Assembly: GCA_016617855.1 (NCBI GenBank) | Contig: JAECUM010000804.1 | Span: forward strand, 124,001 to 188,000 | DNA: 64,000 bases | Source of the DNA: Megalonaias nervosa | Taxonomy: Eukaryota; Mollusca; Bivalvia; Unionida; Unionidae | Direction of reading: 5' to 3' | Shown: positions 23,973 through 35,886 of the stretch, piece by piece | Layout: every line of letters begins with the position of its first letter | How positions within the stretch are numbered: the first letter of the stretch is position 1 | Program-made: the position numbers and the translations under genes | Notes under the pieces: model-generated | What the model saw: the letters and a program-made list of their open reading frames with translations, nothing else | The model's database searches: none | Told to the model about the DNA's origin: nothing

Positions 23973-24151
23973 CAATAAAACTTATCTTGACCTAAGCTAT
24001 GAGAGACCACCTATCTTGAGAGATCTGGTTCTCAATGCACAGGTTTATTGATTATGTAGTGTTATGACCTGTCATGAGAGATCACCTGTCTTGAGAGACC
24101 TTTATTATTTGGCAGAAGGGGAGGTCTTTCAAAACATGCCCTACTTTACTG
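23973..24151. mobile_element. Decayed copy of the 2390 MITE
   Basis: Same order of blocks as the copy at 2390: AAAACTTATCTTGA, GAGAGACCACC, TTTATTGATTATGTAGT, GACCTGTCATGAGAGA, GGCAGAAGGGGAGGTC, ending CTACTTTACTGTA. The inverted ends have diverged, so this copy is older or more damaged. Confidence 0.75.
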
Positions 24152-24689
24152 TAGATAAACCATTCAGAGCAGAAAGGATTGTCTATCATAATTCAATTAA
24201 TTTCTAAGGATTATATGATTGATTGGAGTTTTTGATTTTTTAATATAAAACTTAAGTTTTTCAGTGCTTTTTATCTTAAATAATACAGATTTGATTTTTG
24301 TATATTTTTTTATTATTTTTACCTTCAGATTCATTTGACAGAATAGTTTGTCATGAAATGTTTTTTATTATATGTAGTTTAGTCGATGTTTCTGAATTTT
24401 AGAAATCTATTACTTGTTTATGTTAGATGTAAGAACATCACCCACCTGCAGGATTTAATAAAATATGGGTGGCTTAGGGTGGTCTACATTCACAATGCAT
24501 TCAGTTTTGTCCCTGTGCACCCAAAAGTCATTAAATGGCACATAGTGGTAAATATTTGTATACTAAGATTTGAAAAGGAAGTGCAGATGCACACCTTAGG
24601 AGACTAATGAATCTTGTACACTTTGTAACTATAAACTATGCCTTCAGTCAATCTTGATGATTTTAGGGACCCAACATAAAAGTGTGGAG

Positions 24690-25725
24690 TCCTGTAGTAA
24701 TCACATCTTCTGTCTGTCCATTAAACAATTCTTGTAATCACCAGAGTTTTGCAACCCTTACACTAAATGCCTAATTTAGTATTAAAATACCTATTACAGG
24801 TGAATGTGGCCTTTAAAGCTTTAATATTTTTAGATCAATTTTTGAGGGAGTTATTGCTCATTTTTAATTAATTTAAAATGTCCCCTAAAGCAGATCCTTG
24901 TAACCAGGATAGTGCATGAATTAGTCAACATATTTTGATGTAATTTGGTTGGTAAATTGTCTCATAGATCTAGATATGCCTTTTAATTGGTTTAGTCTTG
25001 TCAACTCCATTCTGGATAGAGTTATGGCCCTTGACAATTAAATTTGTATCTCTACATAGGATGTTGCATGTTACTAATACAGCTCAAGAAAAAGTCTACA
25101 CATTTTTATGCAGTATGGTATTAACATTGTGTCTCAGACCTAGATATATACCTTTTGGAGTTTTGTTTTTTTGAGCTCTATTTTGGATAGTTATGGCCCT
25201 TGACAATTAACTTTATATCTTCATGCGCAATGTTGCTTTTAAGAAGCAAAGTGTCAAGAAATATTCAGTATATTAAGATGCAACTTGGTACGAACATTGT
25301 CTTATAGACCTAAATGCACCTTGTATGATTTTCTTCTCAGTTCAATTTTGGATAGAGTTATGGTCCTTGACAATGTGCCTCACATGGATTTTTTTTTTCT
25401 CAGTTCAATTTTGGATATAGTTATGGTCCTTGATAATTAACTTCATATCTTCATATGGGGTGTTGCTTATAACTGGCATATCTCAAAAACTATTCAACAT
25501 AATTTGATGCAATTTGGTATGAACATTGTCTCATAGACTTAACATGTACATGTCTTTTAATAGGTTTGGCCATGTCTGAACAGAGTTATGCACCTTGTCA
25601 ATCATCTTTGCATGGGCTGTTGCTTGTAATCAGCATAGTGCGTGAAACATTCAGTATATTCTTATGCAATTTGATGTGAACATTGTTTCGTAGACAAAGG
25701 GTTCTGCACCAGGATTTTGGGACAT
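24690..25725 (+). repeat. Subrepeat element of about 190-bp units, copy 1
   Basis: About five units contain 'TTGCTTGTAACCAGCATAGT', 'CAACATATTTTGATGCAATT', 'GAACATTGTCTCATAGACCT', 'GCCTTTTAATGGGTTT' and 'TTTGGATAGAGTTATGGCCC'. The same units occur at 57520-58345. No coding potential was seen. Adjacent 24152-24690 and 25726-26990 show nothing recognised. Confidence 0.75.
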
Positions 25726-26990
25726 TACTCAAAGAGGTGAAGATTCAGGGCAAATTTGTTTGCTGTACAACTCCTCAGTTTACAATAAGTAAATTGTTTC
25801 TACACTGTATACAATGCTATTTTCTGATAGTATACATATAACATTTTAATGTATAAAAATATATGAAAAAAGTTAGCAGCACATTTTTAATAATTTACCT
25901 CTGAAGTTACGAAATTAAAATGGCCAAGTCATGCAGAGCTATCAAGTTTCTTTCAAAGTTATGCACATCAGAAGTTAGGCTTTCTATATACTCTCAAATC
26001 CAAATCAATCCCTATCATTTAAAGATTTAAATAAAGAAAAACTATATTCATTACAGTCTCCCTAAGAAACACATATTTCTTTTTGTAATTTAATTAATAA
26101 TGTTGAAATCTGCAGATCACCATTTCTTTAAATTTTAGCCCTGTGCAAAGTGTGAAAACTCCAGAGCAACATGATTTGTACATTTGCAATACCCTTTTTT
26201 TAATATGATTATGTGCATTTTTTCTAAATAAAATAGAGTAAAAATATTGATGCTGTTGGTAAAACTAGTATTCTTATGACTGTATTGCTCAGGAATTTAT
26301 AAAAGTCATAGGATATTGAAATAAATTGATCAAAAAATTTAAAACTGTTGATTTAAATGAAAGAAAATATACTCAGTGGGTTTTTTTGTTTTGTTTATTG
26401 ATAAAAAAGTTACAGATATGAAAATTGTTCTTCAGATGTTATCTGTACACAGTCATATTATTACAAAATAATTCAGAACATTTCTTTCATTTGTAATTTA
26501 TACTCTGTATATCATTTTTGTAAGGCATTTTTTGTTGAGCCAATATTTCAAGGTCACTTAGAAAATTTTTATTATCATTTTGGTTGCATATAGTTACTAA
26601 ACCCCCAGGATTTTCTTCATGCTTATGATGAATCATTTTGAATCTAAGACCATTCATTCTGACACACATTCACTCAACATTTTGACACTGGGTATTATCC
26701 GAAGGTGCAAGGTTAAGCTGATGTTGTTTAGATTACATTTTAAATACTGGAGGGTTTTTCTGCCTGTTGCACTGACATATCTGTGCAATCACCTTGAAGA
26801 TATCATTAATTTTGACAAATGAAACATAGAATATATTGTTAGAGATTTAAGGCTTTGAAACGTGACTAAAATTACAGACTTGTAGAACTTTATTTTGAAA
26901 ATACAGTAACTGAATTCGTTCTCAATTTTTAAGTTACAGTGAATATTCTGAGTTTGCACATGTTTTACAAATAATTTTAAATATTTTCAG

Positions 26991-27068
26991 AAAAAGAGTT
27001 TCTGGAACATCGTCTATCTACAGCTAAAACTTCATGTAAGACCAATAGTGATTTATTAGAATCTCCAG
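26991..27068 (+). CDS. Exon 3, PARP-like gene (coiled-coil end, Ser/Thr-rich stretch)
   Basis: An ATTTTCAG acceptor and GTAAGC donor bound a 78-nt exon that enters and leaves in phase 1. With the base carried over from exon 2 it encodes EKEFLEHRLSTAKTSCKTNS and then DLLESP. This completes the charged helix and begins a polar linker. It is preceded by a 19-kb intron holding many minisatellites, SINEs and the LINE remnant. Confidence 0.75.
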
Positions 27069-27818
27069 GTAAGCTGCTTTTTGGTCATTTAAATTGGTCA
27101 TGTTTTTTGTTCTTAAATCTACATATTGTAGCATGCAACCCAGTCTAGATCTTACCATGGACTCCTTTATACTGACTAAACTTCTAGATTTTCTCTGATT
27201 TTTCTATACTCCCTATAGTTTTCCTGACAGTGACATATTACAATCTTTTCCAAGATCACATGGTCATTAACTGTACTTCTTAAGCCAATAACAGTATAAT
27301 TCCCTAAACAACATGCACCAGCCAGCCTCTGTCCTTATCAGATCATTTCTCCATTATTATGGTGCCATTAGACAAACACTGGCCTAATGTGATCTCTATC
27401 ACTTAACAGGCTAGCTTTGGAAACTATTTACAAAGTCTGCAAAGATACCTTGCTACAATATTGAAAGCTTCATGTGAAAATTTCTAGAAATTACCTAACT
27501 AAATAATTACACATTTGAATGTTTGCTTACAATGAATACATTACTTGCTGCAGTGCGTATCAGCAAAATAATTTGAATAAACGTTTTGAAATTTAAACTG
27601 AGTAATAATTATGGGTCTAGCTGCTTGTATTCAGGGTGCTTGCAGACCCACCACATGTACAGGTGTAACCAAGTGAGGTTTTCAATGCACCTTTCTCCAG
27701 ACCAGTAATAAATTATTTTGTGCCACAATGAAATATTAAATGTTTTCTTATTAGCTTTTTTGAGGTATAAACAACACTCCAGTGTAGATCATTAATGCAG
27801 CTTAGGTGTAAAGTGGTA

Positions 27819-27858
<40 letters not shown>

Positions 27859-28072
27859 GCGGTTGTTGTTTTTATTATTATTATGATTAGTGAAAAATAA
27901 ACTGTTGTCATGAGTTTCTTTGGAGATTTGCATCTAGGAATATAAATGTTGCTAAGTAGAAAGGAAAGTTGGGAGGAAATTAGATGGCAGAGGCAGGACT
28001 TGTTGGAAGCTTGGCAGGGGGAAGTAACCCCTATACACCTTTGTCAACCTGACAAATATTCTTTCCCTTCAG
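27069..28072. other. Intron 3 with an (ATT)n microsatellite
   Basis: The microsatellite is at about 27822-27858. The rest is unremarkable. Confidence 0.7.
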
Positions 28073-28207
28073 ATGATGAGATAAGCACAGAGGAACTGAT
28101 TGATGATCTTCAGAGACAGCTGGACCGAATGGACCTATCTCTCAGGAAGAAGAAACCCCCAAGGGAGGACAGTGACTCAGACAGTCACTCCACACTGACC
28201 ATTGTGG
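28073..28207 (+). CDS. Exon 4, PARP-like gene (acidic/basic linker)
   Basis: A TTCCCTTCAG acceptor and GTATGT donor bound a 135-nt exon entering and leaving in phase 1. It encodes an acidic helix (DDEISTEELIDDLQRQLDRM), a basic patch (SLRKKKPP) and a Ser/Asp stretch (EDSDSDSHS). The last resembles a casein-kinase-2-type phospho-acceptor region, which is inference. The open frame continues upstream of the acceptor, but the phase with exon 3 and the strong acceptor favour this start. Confidence 0.8.
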
Positions 28208-28453
28208 GTATGTATACTGTTGGACACATATTGGTCAGCTCATCTGATTCTTTTGGCTGATACATATTCTTCATCACATAGAATTAAATAAATGATTACA
28301 TTCACTCCATCTCATGACCTTTGCTTCATCGTATATGGTACACAATTTTTAGCAGTTTAAGATGATTAATGATTTATTCCAAACGTAACTTCAGGTCACA
28401 ATAATAAAATGCAAGGAAAGCAAGATAGAACTCATACAAATCAGGGGAAAGAA

Positions 28454-28708
28454 TTGTTGTTGTTGTTGTTGTAGGGTTTAACGCCATTTTTCAGCACAAG
28501 ATAGGCTATACATGGCGGCCAGTATAAATGGTGGAGGAAGAACCTGGGAAAACCTTCAGAAAGAACCACTGACCCACGAGAAGCTACTGGCAAGCTTTCA
28601 CACATAATCACATGAACTGAATCCGAGACTCGAACCAATGCAGACAGAGGTGGGATAGCAGTGATCCGTAATGGTGAGCGTTTTAGACCACTCGGCCTCT
28701 TGGGGCCC
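28454..28708 (-). mobile_element. tRNA-derived SINE family A, copy 1, with perfect target duplication
   Basis: On the minus strand it reads 5' GGGCCCCAAGAGGCCGAGTG (box A region), then GGTTCGAGTCTCGG (box B), GCTTGCCAGTAGCTTCTC, CTTCCTCCACCATTTATACT and GCTGAAAAATGGCGTTAA, then a CAA repeat tail. TCAGGGGAAAGAA is present perfectly at 28441-28453 and 28709-28721, a 13-bp target-site duplication. It lies in intron 4, opposite to the gene, and is non-coding. Confidence 0.95.
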
Positions 28709-29624
28709 TCAGGGGAAAGAAGACAGATAACTTGTTGTCAGTATATGTGAATCTTGGCTTTTGCAGCCTTTACAAGAAATTACAGTGTGCTTTATGGGCA
28801 TTGAAAGGTTTCAGTAAATAATAGATTCCATTATATGCAATGCTGTTGGATGGGGAAATCCCATCTTAAGGTCAGAATTTGTGAGCAGGAATGAGACTCT
28901 GCTGAGTGCCCATAAATTCTGATCTTGAAGATGTGCTTTGGTAATTGAAAATGATATGATGGATTATTTTTGTCTCATCTCTCAATGGGAAAATGGTGTT
29001 TTAAAAAGAAAGATAGCATGTGATTGTTATGGATGTAGCTTTATTAACACAGTATTTTTAAATTAGAGAATATACAATTTCGCTTTAGACAAAAATTTGT
29101 TGTAAACATGCATAACTGCTTTCTGGCTGGCAAGAGGTAAGTTTCAGTGCTAAAAATGGGAGAAACATTGCAGTCATTAATGGGGTCTTAAGCATAATTA
29201 TGTCATCTAAAGTGTTAGTGAGTACACTCGTGGGATGGGCATATCCCACATAGCTTCTCTCATGCGCAAACTAAATCACACATATACAGAATGAGAGGAA
29301 AAAAAGGGTCATTCATGGATTTTGGTAGTTACCATATTTAACCTAAATATCCAGTCCCTCCACTTTTATGGGTACCATATTATCAAAATTTTTAATAATT
29401 TTTAATAGTAGAGACAAATTTAGAACACCATAATATGTTTTTAAGCAAACAAATTATAAAACATTCAAGTTGGAACTAAGAAATGTTGTACATGTACTAA
29501 ACTAAAAAGTAGGTGTTTGAATGGATTAATTACACACCTTAATGTGTATATTAACTGAAGGGGTTATCAATTGACAGCAAAAAAAAACAGCTGACACATC
29601 TTGTCATACTCAGTACTCATACTT

Positions 29625-29960
29625 GGGGTGAATTATAAAGCTACGACAATTTATTTTGCAGTATACTCTTGCACCTTTACTTGGTGTCAAGGTCACAGCC
29701 ATAGGTATGAATCATTGTGAAACAAAGACAATTCATTCTGTTACTTGCATATTTGTTTGTTTGACCTTGGGTCAAGGTCACAGTCATAGAAACTTAGCAT
29801 TACGGTTTGGTTAAAGGTTTTCATATGTTTGTTTTTCCTTTGCCCATTGAAGAATTTGTTCCTCCTTAGGATGATTTAGAATGAAGCTAAGACAATTATT
29901 CTGAAACATGCACACTCAACCTTTTGACCTTGAGTGAAGGTCAGATTTTGCAGCAATGAT
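29625..29960. repeat. Diverged tandem units of about 125 bp
   Basis: Two and a half units carry 'GCTAAGACAATTATTCTG', 'CACCTTT..CTTGG' and 'GTCAAGGTCACAGCCATAG'. It is similar in style to other subrepeat elements here. 28722-29620 has nothing recognised. Confidence 0.55.
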
Positions 29961-30082
29961 GTGATTGTGTTAGATGAGACAAAATCAAAAAGTTTCTCAG
30001 TTTGGTTCAGAGAATTACATTTCTGACAGAAAGACACTGTTACTTAGTTTGTGTAGTTAAATAAAGCTCTTGATGATTCCAG

Positions 30083-30252
30083 GTGAGAGTAGATACCTTT
30101 CCTTCCCTTCACCAGAGGACACTGATCAGGGAGAACCGTATGATCACATCAAGGATGCCAAGTTTTTCTATGATGCGTCAGACCACTTTAAGCAAGCCAT
30201 GAGACTAGACAAAAGTTGTTCAGGGAGTTATGAGATCACCACAATCTCAAAG
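30083..30252 (+). CDS. Exon 5, PARP-like gene (start of the catalytic region)
   Basis: A GATTCCAG acceptor and GTAAGA donor bound a 170-nt exon running from phase 1 to phase 0. It encodes SRYLSFPSPEDTDQGEPYDH, then FYDASDHFKQAMRLDKS and YEITTISK. The last segment corresponds to the strand preceding the catalytic His region in PARP domains, where a Y-x-I-like pattern is usual. The exon sits about 5.5 kb before the exon holding the substituted catalytic position. Confidence 0.85.
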
Positions 30253-31620
30253 GTAAGAGACAAAGTTTTGAAAAGTAATATGCAGGATTGGATTGAAGTC
30301 ATAATCGTTAGGAGGTATTTTATTTTTGTTTGGAAATATGGATACATTGTTTGGATTTGTCATAATGATAAATGATATATTGTACTTTATGATATTAAGA
30401 TAAAATGAACCTGATATAAACTGTGGACAAGAAAATTTTCTTTATGTCATACACCTTCCCTTGTGGGCTTTGAACAGGATGCACCCTCCAGAATGTTGTA
30501 GAAGGTGACTGGGCAACCATTTTGACCTGGATGTATTCCATGATGATGTTCCAGCTGACAAGGCCTTTGACATTTAAAAGTGTGGTTTATATTTAAAAAA
30601 TAGACTTTTCAAAAATGGGTTTTGCCTTTTTTGCCTTAATTTATGTTTTGTATGCTTTTTTAAGGGGGGCGAGAGGGATATCTAGACTTACTCTGCATTT
30701 TATAGCCAGGAGTGTGCTGATGTGGTGTTAAATCTTATACATACATATACAGACAGACAGACAGACACACACATCATATATCCCAGTATTATTTTCCATT
30801 GTAAGTTTACAAGATCCTATATTGCCTTCTGCACCTCGCCACCCTGCAAGTAATTATACAGAAAACAAGTCCAAGAAAAAAAAGCCAATGACCAAAGGAA
30901 GCAGAAGATTTATACAGCTGAAATGAATAATTGAACATTCTGAGCTGGAGTGCTTCATAGAATGAAAAATTGGTATTAAAATATTTATTTTGTAAAGAAA
31001 CATTTAATTAGTCTGTAATTAGTCAGACCTACTAAATCACCTGAAATTCAAACTTCCACTCTCAAGGTAATGGCAATGTCAAATTCTGAATGGTCACATT
31101 GATCACAATGTTGCCATTCTATTCATTGTCATCCAGGTGCTCTTGAAAACAGCAAGTTGATAAAGAACATGGTGCAGAGAAGGACTTGCCATATCAAAGT
31201 CATCAAGTCTTTACATAATAATCAACACATCCAAATTTAATTAAATTAAATTGGCTACAAGTGCATGTGATTTTCATTTTGAAGAGACAAGAACAATCAG
31301 CCCCAAATGTTACGAAAGCTCCATAATATTCAGCATGGCAGTGGCTGAGGACGTAACTTTATAGCAAGCAAATTGTTGCAAGTCAAAGTACTTCAGCTTA
31401 AACAGTGTCTTCACATATGTGATTGTACAGTTTTCACTTATTTATTTGTCACAAAATGCTTCTTTGGCATCAGTATAAATAACTTATCTAAATATATCCT
31501 GATATGGCTCTTCATGGTGATAATATTTTTTTACATGATTGCATCTTGTATACAAAAAGTAGGAAAAATACAATTAATGTTTAACTAATCAGTTTCTATT
31601 TATATACCATATATGATGCT
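30253..31620. other. Intron 5, left part; nothing recognised
   Basis: AT-rich with a short GACA/CACA run near 30750. No exon with compatible phase was found. Confidence 0.5.
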
Positions 31621-31621
31621 T

Positions 31622-31712
31622 GTAAGACAAGTCCGACCGCAGACTACACAGACCCAGATCTGCCATTGCATAATGTGATGGCAGATCTGGGTCTATGCAG
31701 TTTGTTAGGAGT
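31622..31712. mobile_element. Foldback (hairpin) element, copy 2
   Basis: AGACCCAGATCTGCCAT at 31650-31666 pairs perfectly with ATGGCAGATCTGGGTCT at 31678-31694 across an 11-nt loop. The arm sequence is shared with 21121-21144, and the outer flank CAAGTCCGACCGCAGACTA resembles AGTCAGATCCAACTGCAGTC there. Confidence 0.8.
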
Positions 31713-31779
31713 ATTGAATAAAACAAACAACATAGACCCTGATATGCCAGCACATATGTTGTCTTTATTGATACCTTTT

Positions 31780-33870
31780 CTGTTAATTGACACACTTTAT
31801 AGATAGATTTTTCTGTTATTGACACTTCATAGATACTTCTTTTCTGTTATTGACACATTTTACATATACTTCTTTTCTCTTCTCTGTTATTGACACGCCT
31901 TATCGATACTTCTTTCCTGTTATTGATACTCTATAGATACTTCTTTTTTTGTTATTGGCACACTTTATATATATATTTTTTCTATAATTGACACACATTT
32001 AATACCCCTTTTTTGTTAATGAAACACTTTCTGGGTACATTTTATCTGTTATTGACACACACTTTATAGATACTTCTTTTCTGTTATTAATACTTTTTAG
32101 ATACTTATTTTCTGTTATTGGCACACTTTCTAGATACTTTTTTCTATTATTGACACACTTTATAGATACCTTTTTCTATTATTCACACACTTTTTGGATA
32201 CTTCTTTTCTGTTAGTGCCAGACCTTATAGATACTTATTTTCTGTTATTGACACTTTATAGATACTTTTTTTCTGTTATTGACACTTCATAGATACTTAT
32301 TTTCTGTTAATTGACACTTTATAGATACTTCTTTTCTGTTATTGACACTTCATAGATACTTATTTTCTGTTTTTGACACTTTATAGATACTTCTTTTCTG
32401 TTATTGACACTTCATAGATACTTATTTTCTGTTAATTGACACACTTTATAGATACCTTTTTACTGTTATTGACACACTTTATGGATACTTCGTTTTTGCT
32501 ATTGACACACATTATAGATACTTATTTTCTTTTATGGACACAACTTGTAGATACTTTTTCCTGTTATTGACACACTTTTTAAATGCTTTCTTTCATTATT
32601 AACACTCCTTATACATATTTTTTTCTATTATTGACAGACACTTCATGGATACTTTTTCCATTACTGATGCACTTTATAGACAGACCTTTCCATTATTGGC
32701 ATACCTTATATACACTTTTTTCTGTTACTGACACCTTATTGCTACTTTTTCCATTATTGACACACCTTATAGATACTTTATTTCCATTACTGACACACCT
32801 TATAGATACTTTTTTGTTATTGACATCCTTTAGCTACTTTTTCCTGTTATTTACATACCAAATAGATAATTTTCTATTGCTAAAACACCTTATAGATACT
32901 TTTTTCTGTTTTTTTTACATACCTAATAGATACATTTCCATTACTAAATACCTTATAGATACTTTTTTCTGTTATTTGAATACTTAATAAATTTCCATTA
33001 TTAAAACATCTTATAGATACTTTTTTTCTGTTTTTTACATACCTAATAGATAAATTTCTATTACTGAAACACCTTATAGATACTTTTTCTGTTTTTTTAC
33101 ATACCTAATAGATAAATTTCTATTACTAAAACACCTTATTGATACTTTTTTATTTTTTACATACCTAATAGATAAATTTCCATTACTAAAACACCTTATA
33201 GATACTTTTTTGTTATTGACATCCTTTAAATACTTTTTCCTGTTATTTACATACCAAATAGATAATTTTCCATTACTGAAACACCTTTTAGATACTTTTT
33301 CTGTTTTTTTACATACCTAATAGATACATTTCCATTACTAAAACACCTTATACTTTTTTCTGTTATTTACATACCTAGTAGATAAATTTCCATTACTAAA
33401 ACACCTTATAGATACTTTGTTTTTTACATACCTAATAGATACATTTCCATTACTAAAATATCTTATAAATACTTTTTCACTTTTGACACACCTTATGGAT
33501 ATATTTTTTTCCCCATTATTGATGTTCATTATATTTTTTGTCTATTATCAATACACGTTATAATCTTTTCAGTTATTAACACACTTACATACTTTTTCCT
33601 TTTTTGACTCACAGATATTTTTTCATTATTGATACACCTTATATATATATTTTTCAATTACCAAAGTACACTATACTTTCTCCATTACTGACTCTTTTTA
33701 TAGATATTTTTCCATCAGTGACCACATCTTATACTTTTTCTGTTATTGACACATTATAGATGCTTTTTCTCTCTTACTGAACCCACCCTATAGATACTTT
33801 TTTCCATTATTAATGAACATTATAGACACTTTTTCCATTATTGACAACATTTTTTTGACATACCATATAG
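31780..33870. repeat. Approximately 2.1-kb AT-rich degenerate minisatellite, 30-38 bp unit
   Basis: Units resemble 'TTATAGATACTTCTTTTCTG' plus 'TTATTGACACAC'. In 32840-33470 a subtype alternates, with ACATACCTAATAGATAAATT and TCCATTACTAAAACACC giving a composite unit of about 70 bases. Several short open frames cross it; none is credible. Confidence 0.92.
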
Positions 33871-34011
33871 CATTTATCTGTTTCTGCTTGCCCAGTCTGT
33901 CACATATTTTGTTTACACCCAGAATTTATTGAAGAAGTTCATGGATTGAAATAAACTTTCACATGAGGCTTTACATTAATCATATGTTGATCAAGTTCGA
34001 TTACCAAGTTA

Positions 34012-34905
34012 TGGCCCTGTGTTATGTATATTTAATTTATATTGTTTTTTAGTTTTCTTCATGATCATATGTTATGTATAATTGTATTTTTTAGACTTGA
34101 ACTTGTTCAAAATTAAGTTCATGTTGTACCTGACCAGAAACTTTTGCTTGTGGATAACATAATGCATAGCTAATATTTTTCCTACAATTGTGGATTAAGT
34201 ATTCAGATTATTATTAAGGTAGATATGTTTATTTGGGTTTGAGTCTAGAATATTGGAATTCCCCCATGAAGAACCTGTTGTACCTGATGTTTCCCATGTT
34301 CGTTATTATAATTTTAATAACATATTTTAATCCGTTTACAACTTAGAATTTTCTAGAAATGAACTTTGGACTTACATTCATAGCTCTACTTTTGTGTCAT
34401 AGTTTTCTATATAATCTTCTTGAAAAATGATTTATCCTTGCGATAACATCAGAAGCAGAATCACTGGTATTGTTGTGTTCAGTTTTTGATTTGTGTGGAA
34501 TTATTTATTCACAATATTATTCTCTAGAATTACAAAGTGCTCAGTAATATTCTTGAACAGAAACATTAATTGTTAATTATAGTGATTTTAGACAGAGCAT
34601 TGTTGGACTATATTATTGTGGTTCATCAAAAAACTGTTGGCACATCTCCATGTCACAGGCCACTACAGGCACATCAATACATTCAGAGTTGAAGAATTTT
34701 TTGGAACACCACTTGAATTTAATTAGAACTTTATTCATTAGGACTAGTAACATGATTTTTTGGACTGTTTGGGATTTAATTCACAACACTATGTTCTTCT
34801 TAAATTTTCACTTTGTATTCTGGAAAAATAAGTTATTCATTGAATTTTACAAAACTTCTTGGTTTTTACTCTTCTCTGTTACTTAGTATAAGACCATAAA
34901 GTCAT
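34012..34905 (+). mobile_element. Approximately 890-bp dispersed element, copy 2
   Basis: A diverged copy of the element at 19999, in the same orientation. Best matched blocks are GTTATGTATATTTAATTT, 'ACAAAGTGCTCAGTAATATT', 'CACTACAGGCACATCA', 'TTCATTGAATTTTACAAAAC' and 'ACTCTTCTCTGTTACTT'. Here it sits between units of a GTTATGGCCC-type subrepeat. Confidence 0.65.
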
Positions 34906-35560
34906 GACACCTGTTTGTCTTAAAACAGCTTTATTTCTGCTGAGTTACTTTCAAAGGACTTAATGGATTGAAATCAAATTTGTCATGAGACTTTTTGGAC
35001 ATAAGAAGAGACAGATGTAAAGCAAGTTAAAATTCCATTGGATTTTTGCCACAGTTCTATGGAGTTATGGCCCTTGTTTGACTTCAGTTCATTTTTGCTG
35101 AATAGTTCTGTAAGGACTTTATAGATTCAAGTGGAATTTCCTATGAAGCTTTACATTAGGAAAGATCTGGGTCCAGTTTTGATTTTTACCATTTTCCAGC
35201 AAAATCTTATTTAGTTATCTTTGACTCATAATTTTGCCCTTCATGTTTTTTCCACTCAGTAACTATTGAAGGACTTCTTGGATTGAAATCAAATTTGGTA
35301 CAAAACTTCATGTTAAGAAGACCTAGATCAAGTTTGATTTTCAACCACATCAACTAAAGATTTACAGAATTATTGGCCCTGTTTAACTTGGAACCTTGTG
35401 CTCCAGTTTTGCTTAATACCATTTGAAGTTCTTCATGGATTGAATCCAGATTTGTTTTTGAGGTTTTATTTTACAAAGCCCTAGGTCAAGTTTGATTTTC
35501 ACCATTTTCTCATTGAACTTTATGGAGTTATGGCCCCCTGTTTTACTTGGTACTTTGCTT
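34906..35560 (+). repeat. Diverged tandem units of about 130-200 bp (GTTATGGCCC type)
   Basis: Units carry 'GGACTTNNTGGATTGAAATC' in varied form, 'AAATTTG', 'CCTAGGTCAAGTTTGATTTT' and 'GGAGTTATGGCCC'. It ends about 180 bases before exon 6. Confidence 0.65.
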
Positions 35561-35735
35561 ATTAATTGCTTCATATTTGCAGGACCATCTGTGATAGTTT
35601 TAATGCACTCTGAGCATAATATGCAAGATTGTATTTTACTAACAATGGATATCAATATCAGATATATAATGCTTGTACGGTATGATCCTCACACTTTTGA
35701 ACTATTAGTTCCCATTGTCATGGACATCGTTGCAG

Positions 35736-35886
35736 GCCCTACTACCAGAAGAGGTAAAGAAGAAATACAGCCACAGAGTGCGAGAATTGCAGGATCCCAC
35801 CATGATTATTGACCTGTATTTCTGTGGATCTTTAGAGAGACCTGAAACATTACAGACAATCCTCAAACAGGGTTTCTCTGAATCAG
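35736..35886 (+). CDS. Exon 6, PARP catalytic domain: first triad position, here Cys
   Basis: A CGTTGCAG acceptor and GTCAGA donor bound a 151-nt exon, phase 0 to 1. It encodes LLPEEVKKKYSHRVRELQ, then IDLYFCGSLERPETLQTI and LKQGFSES. In typical PARPs this strand reads LFHG(T/S), followed by a helix and a GF turn. Here the Gly-Ser and the ILKQGF end are kept, but the His position is Cys, codon TGT at 35823-35825. No nearby His in the exon fits the alignment; the only one is 17 residues earlier. A sequencing error is unlikely to explain it, because His to Cys needs two base changes. The exon is otherwise intact. Confidence 0.88.
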
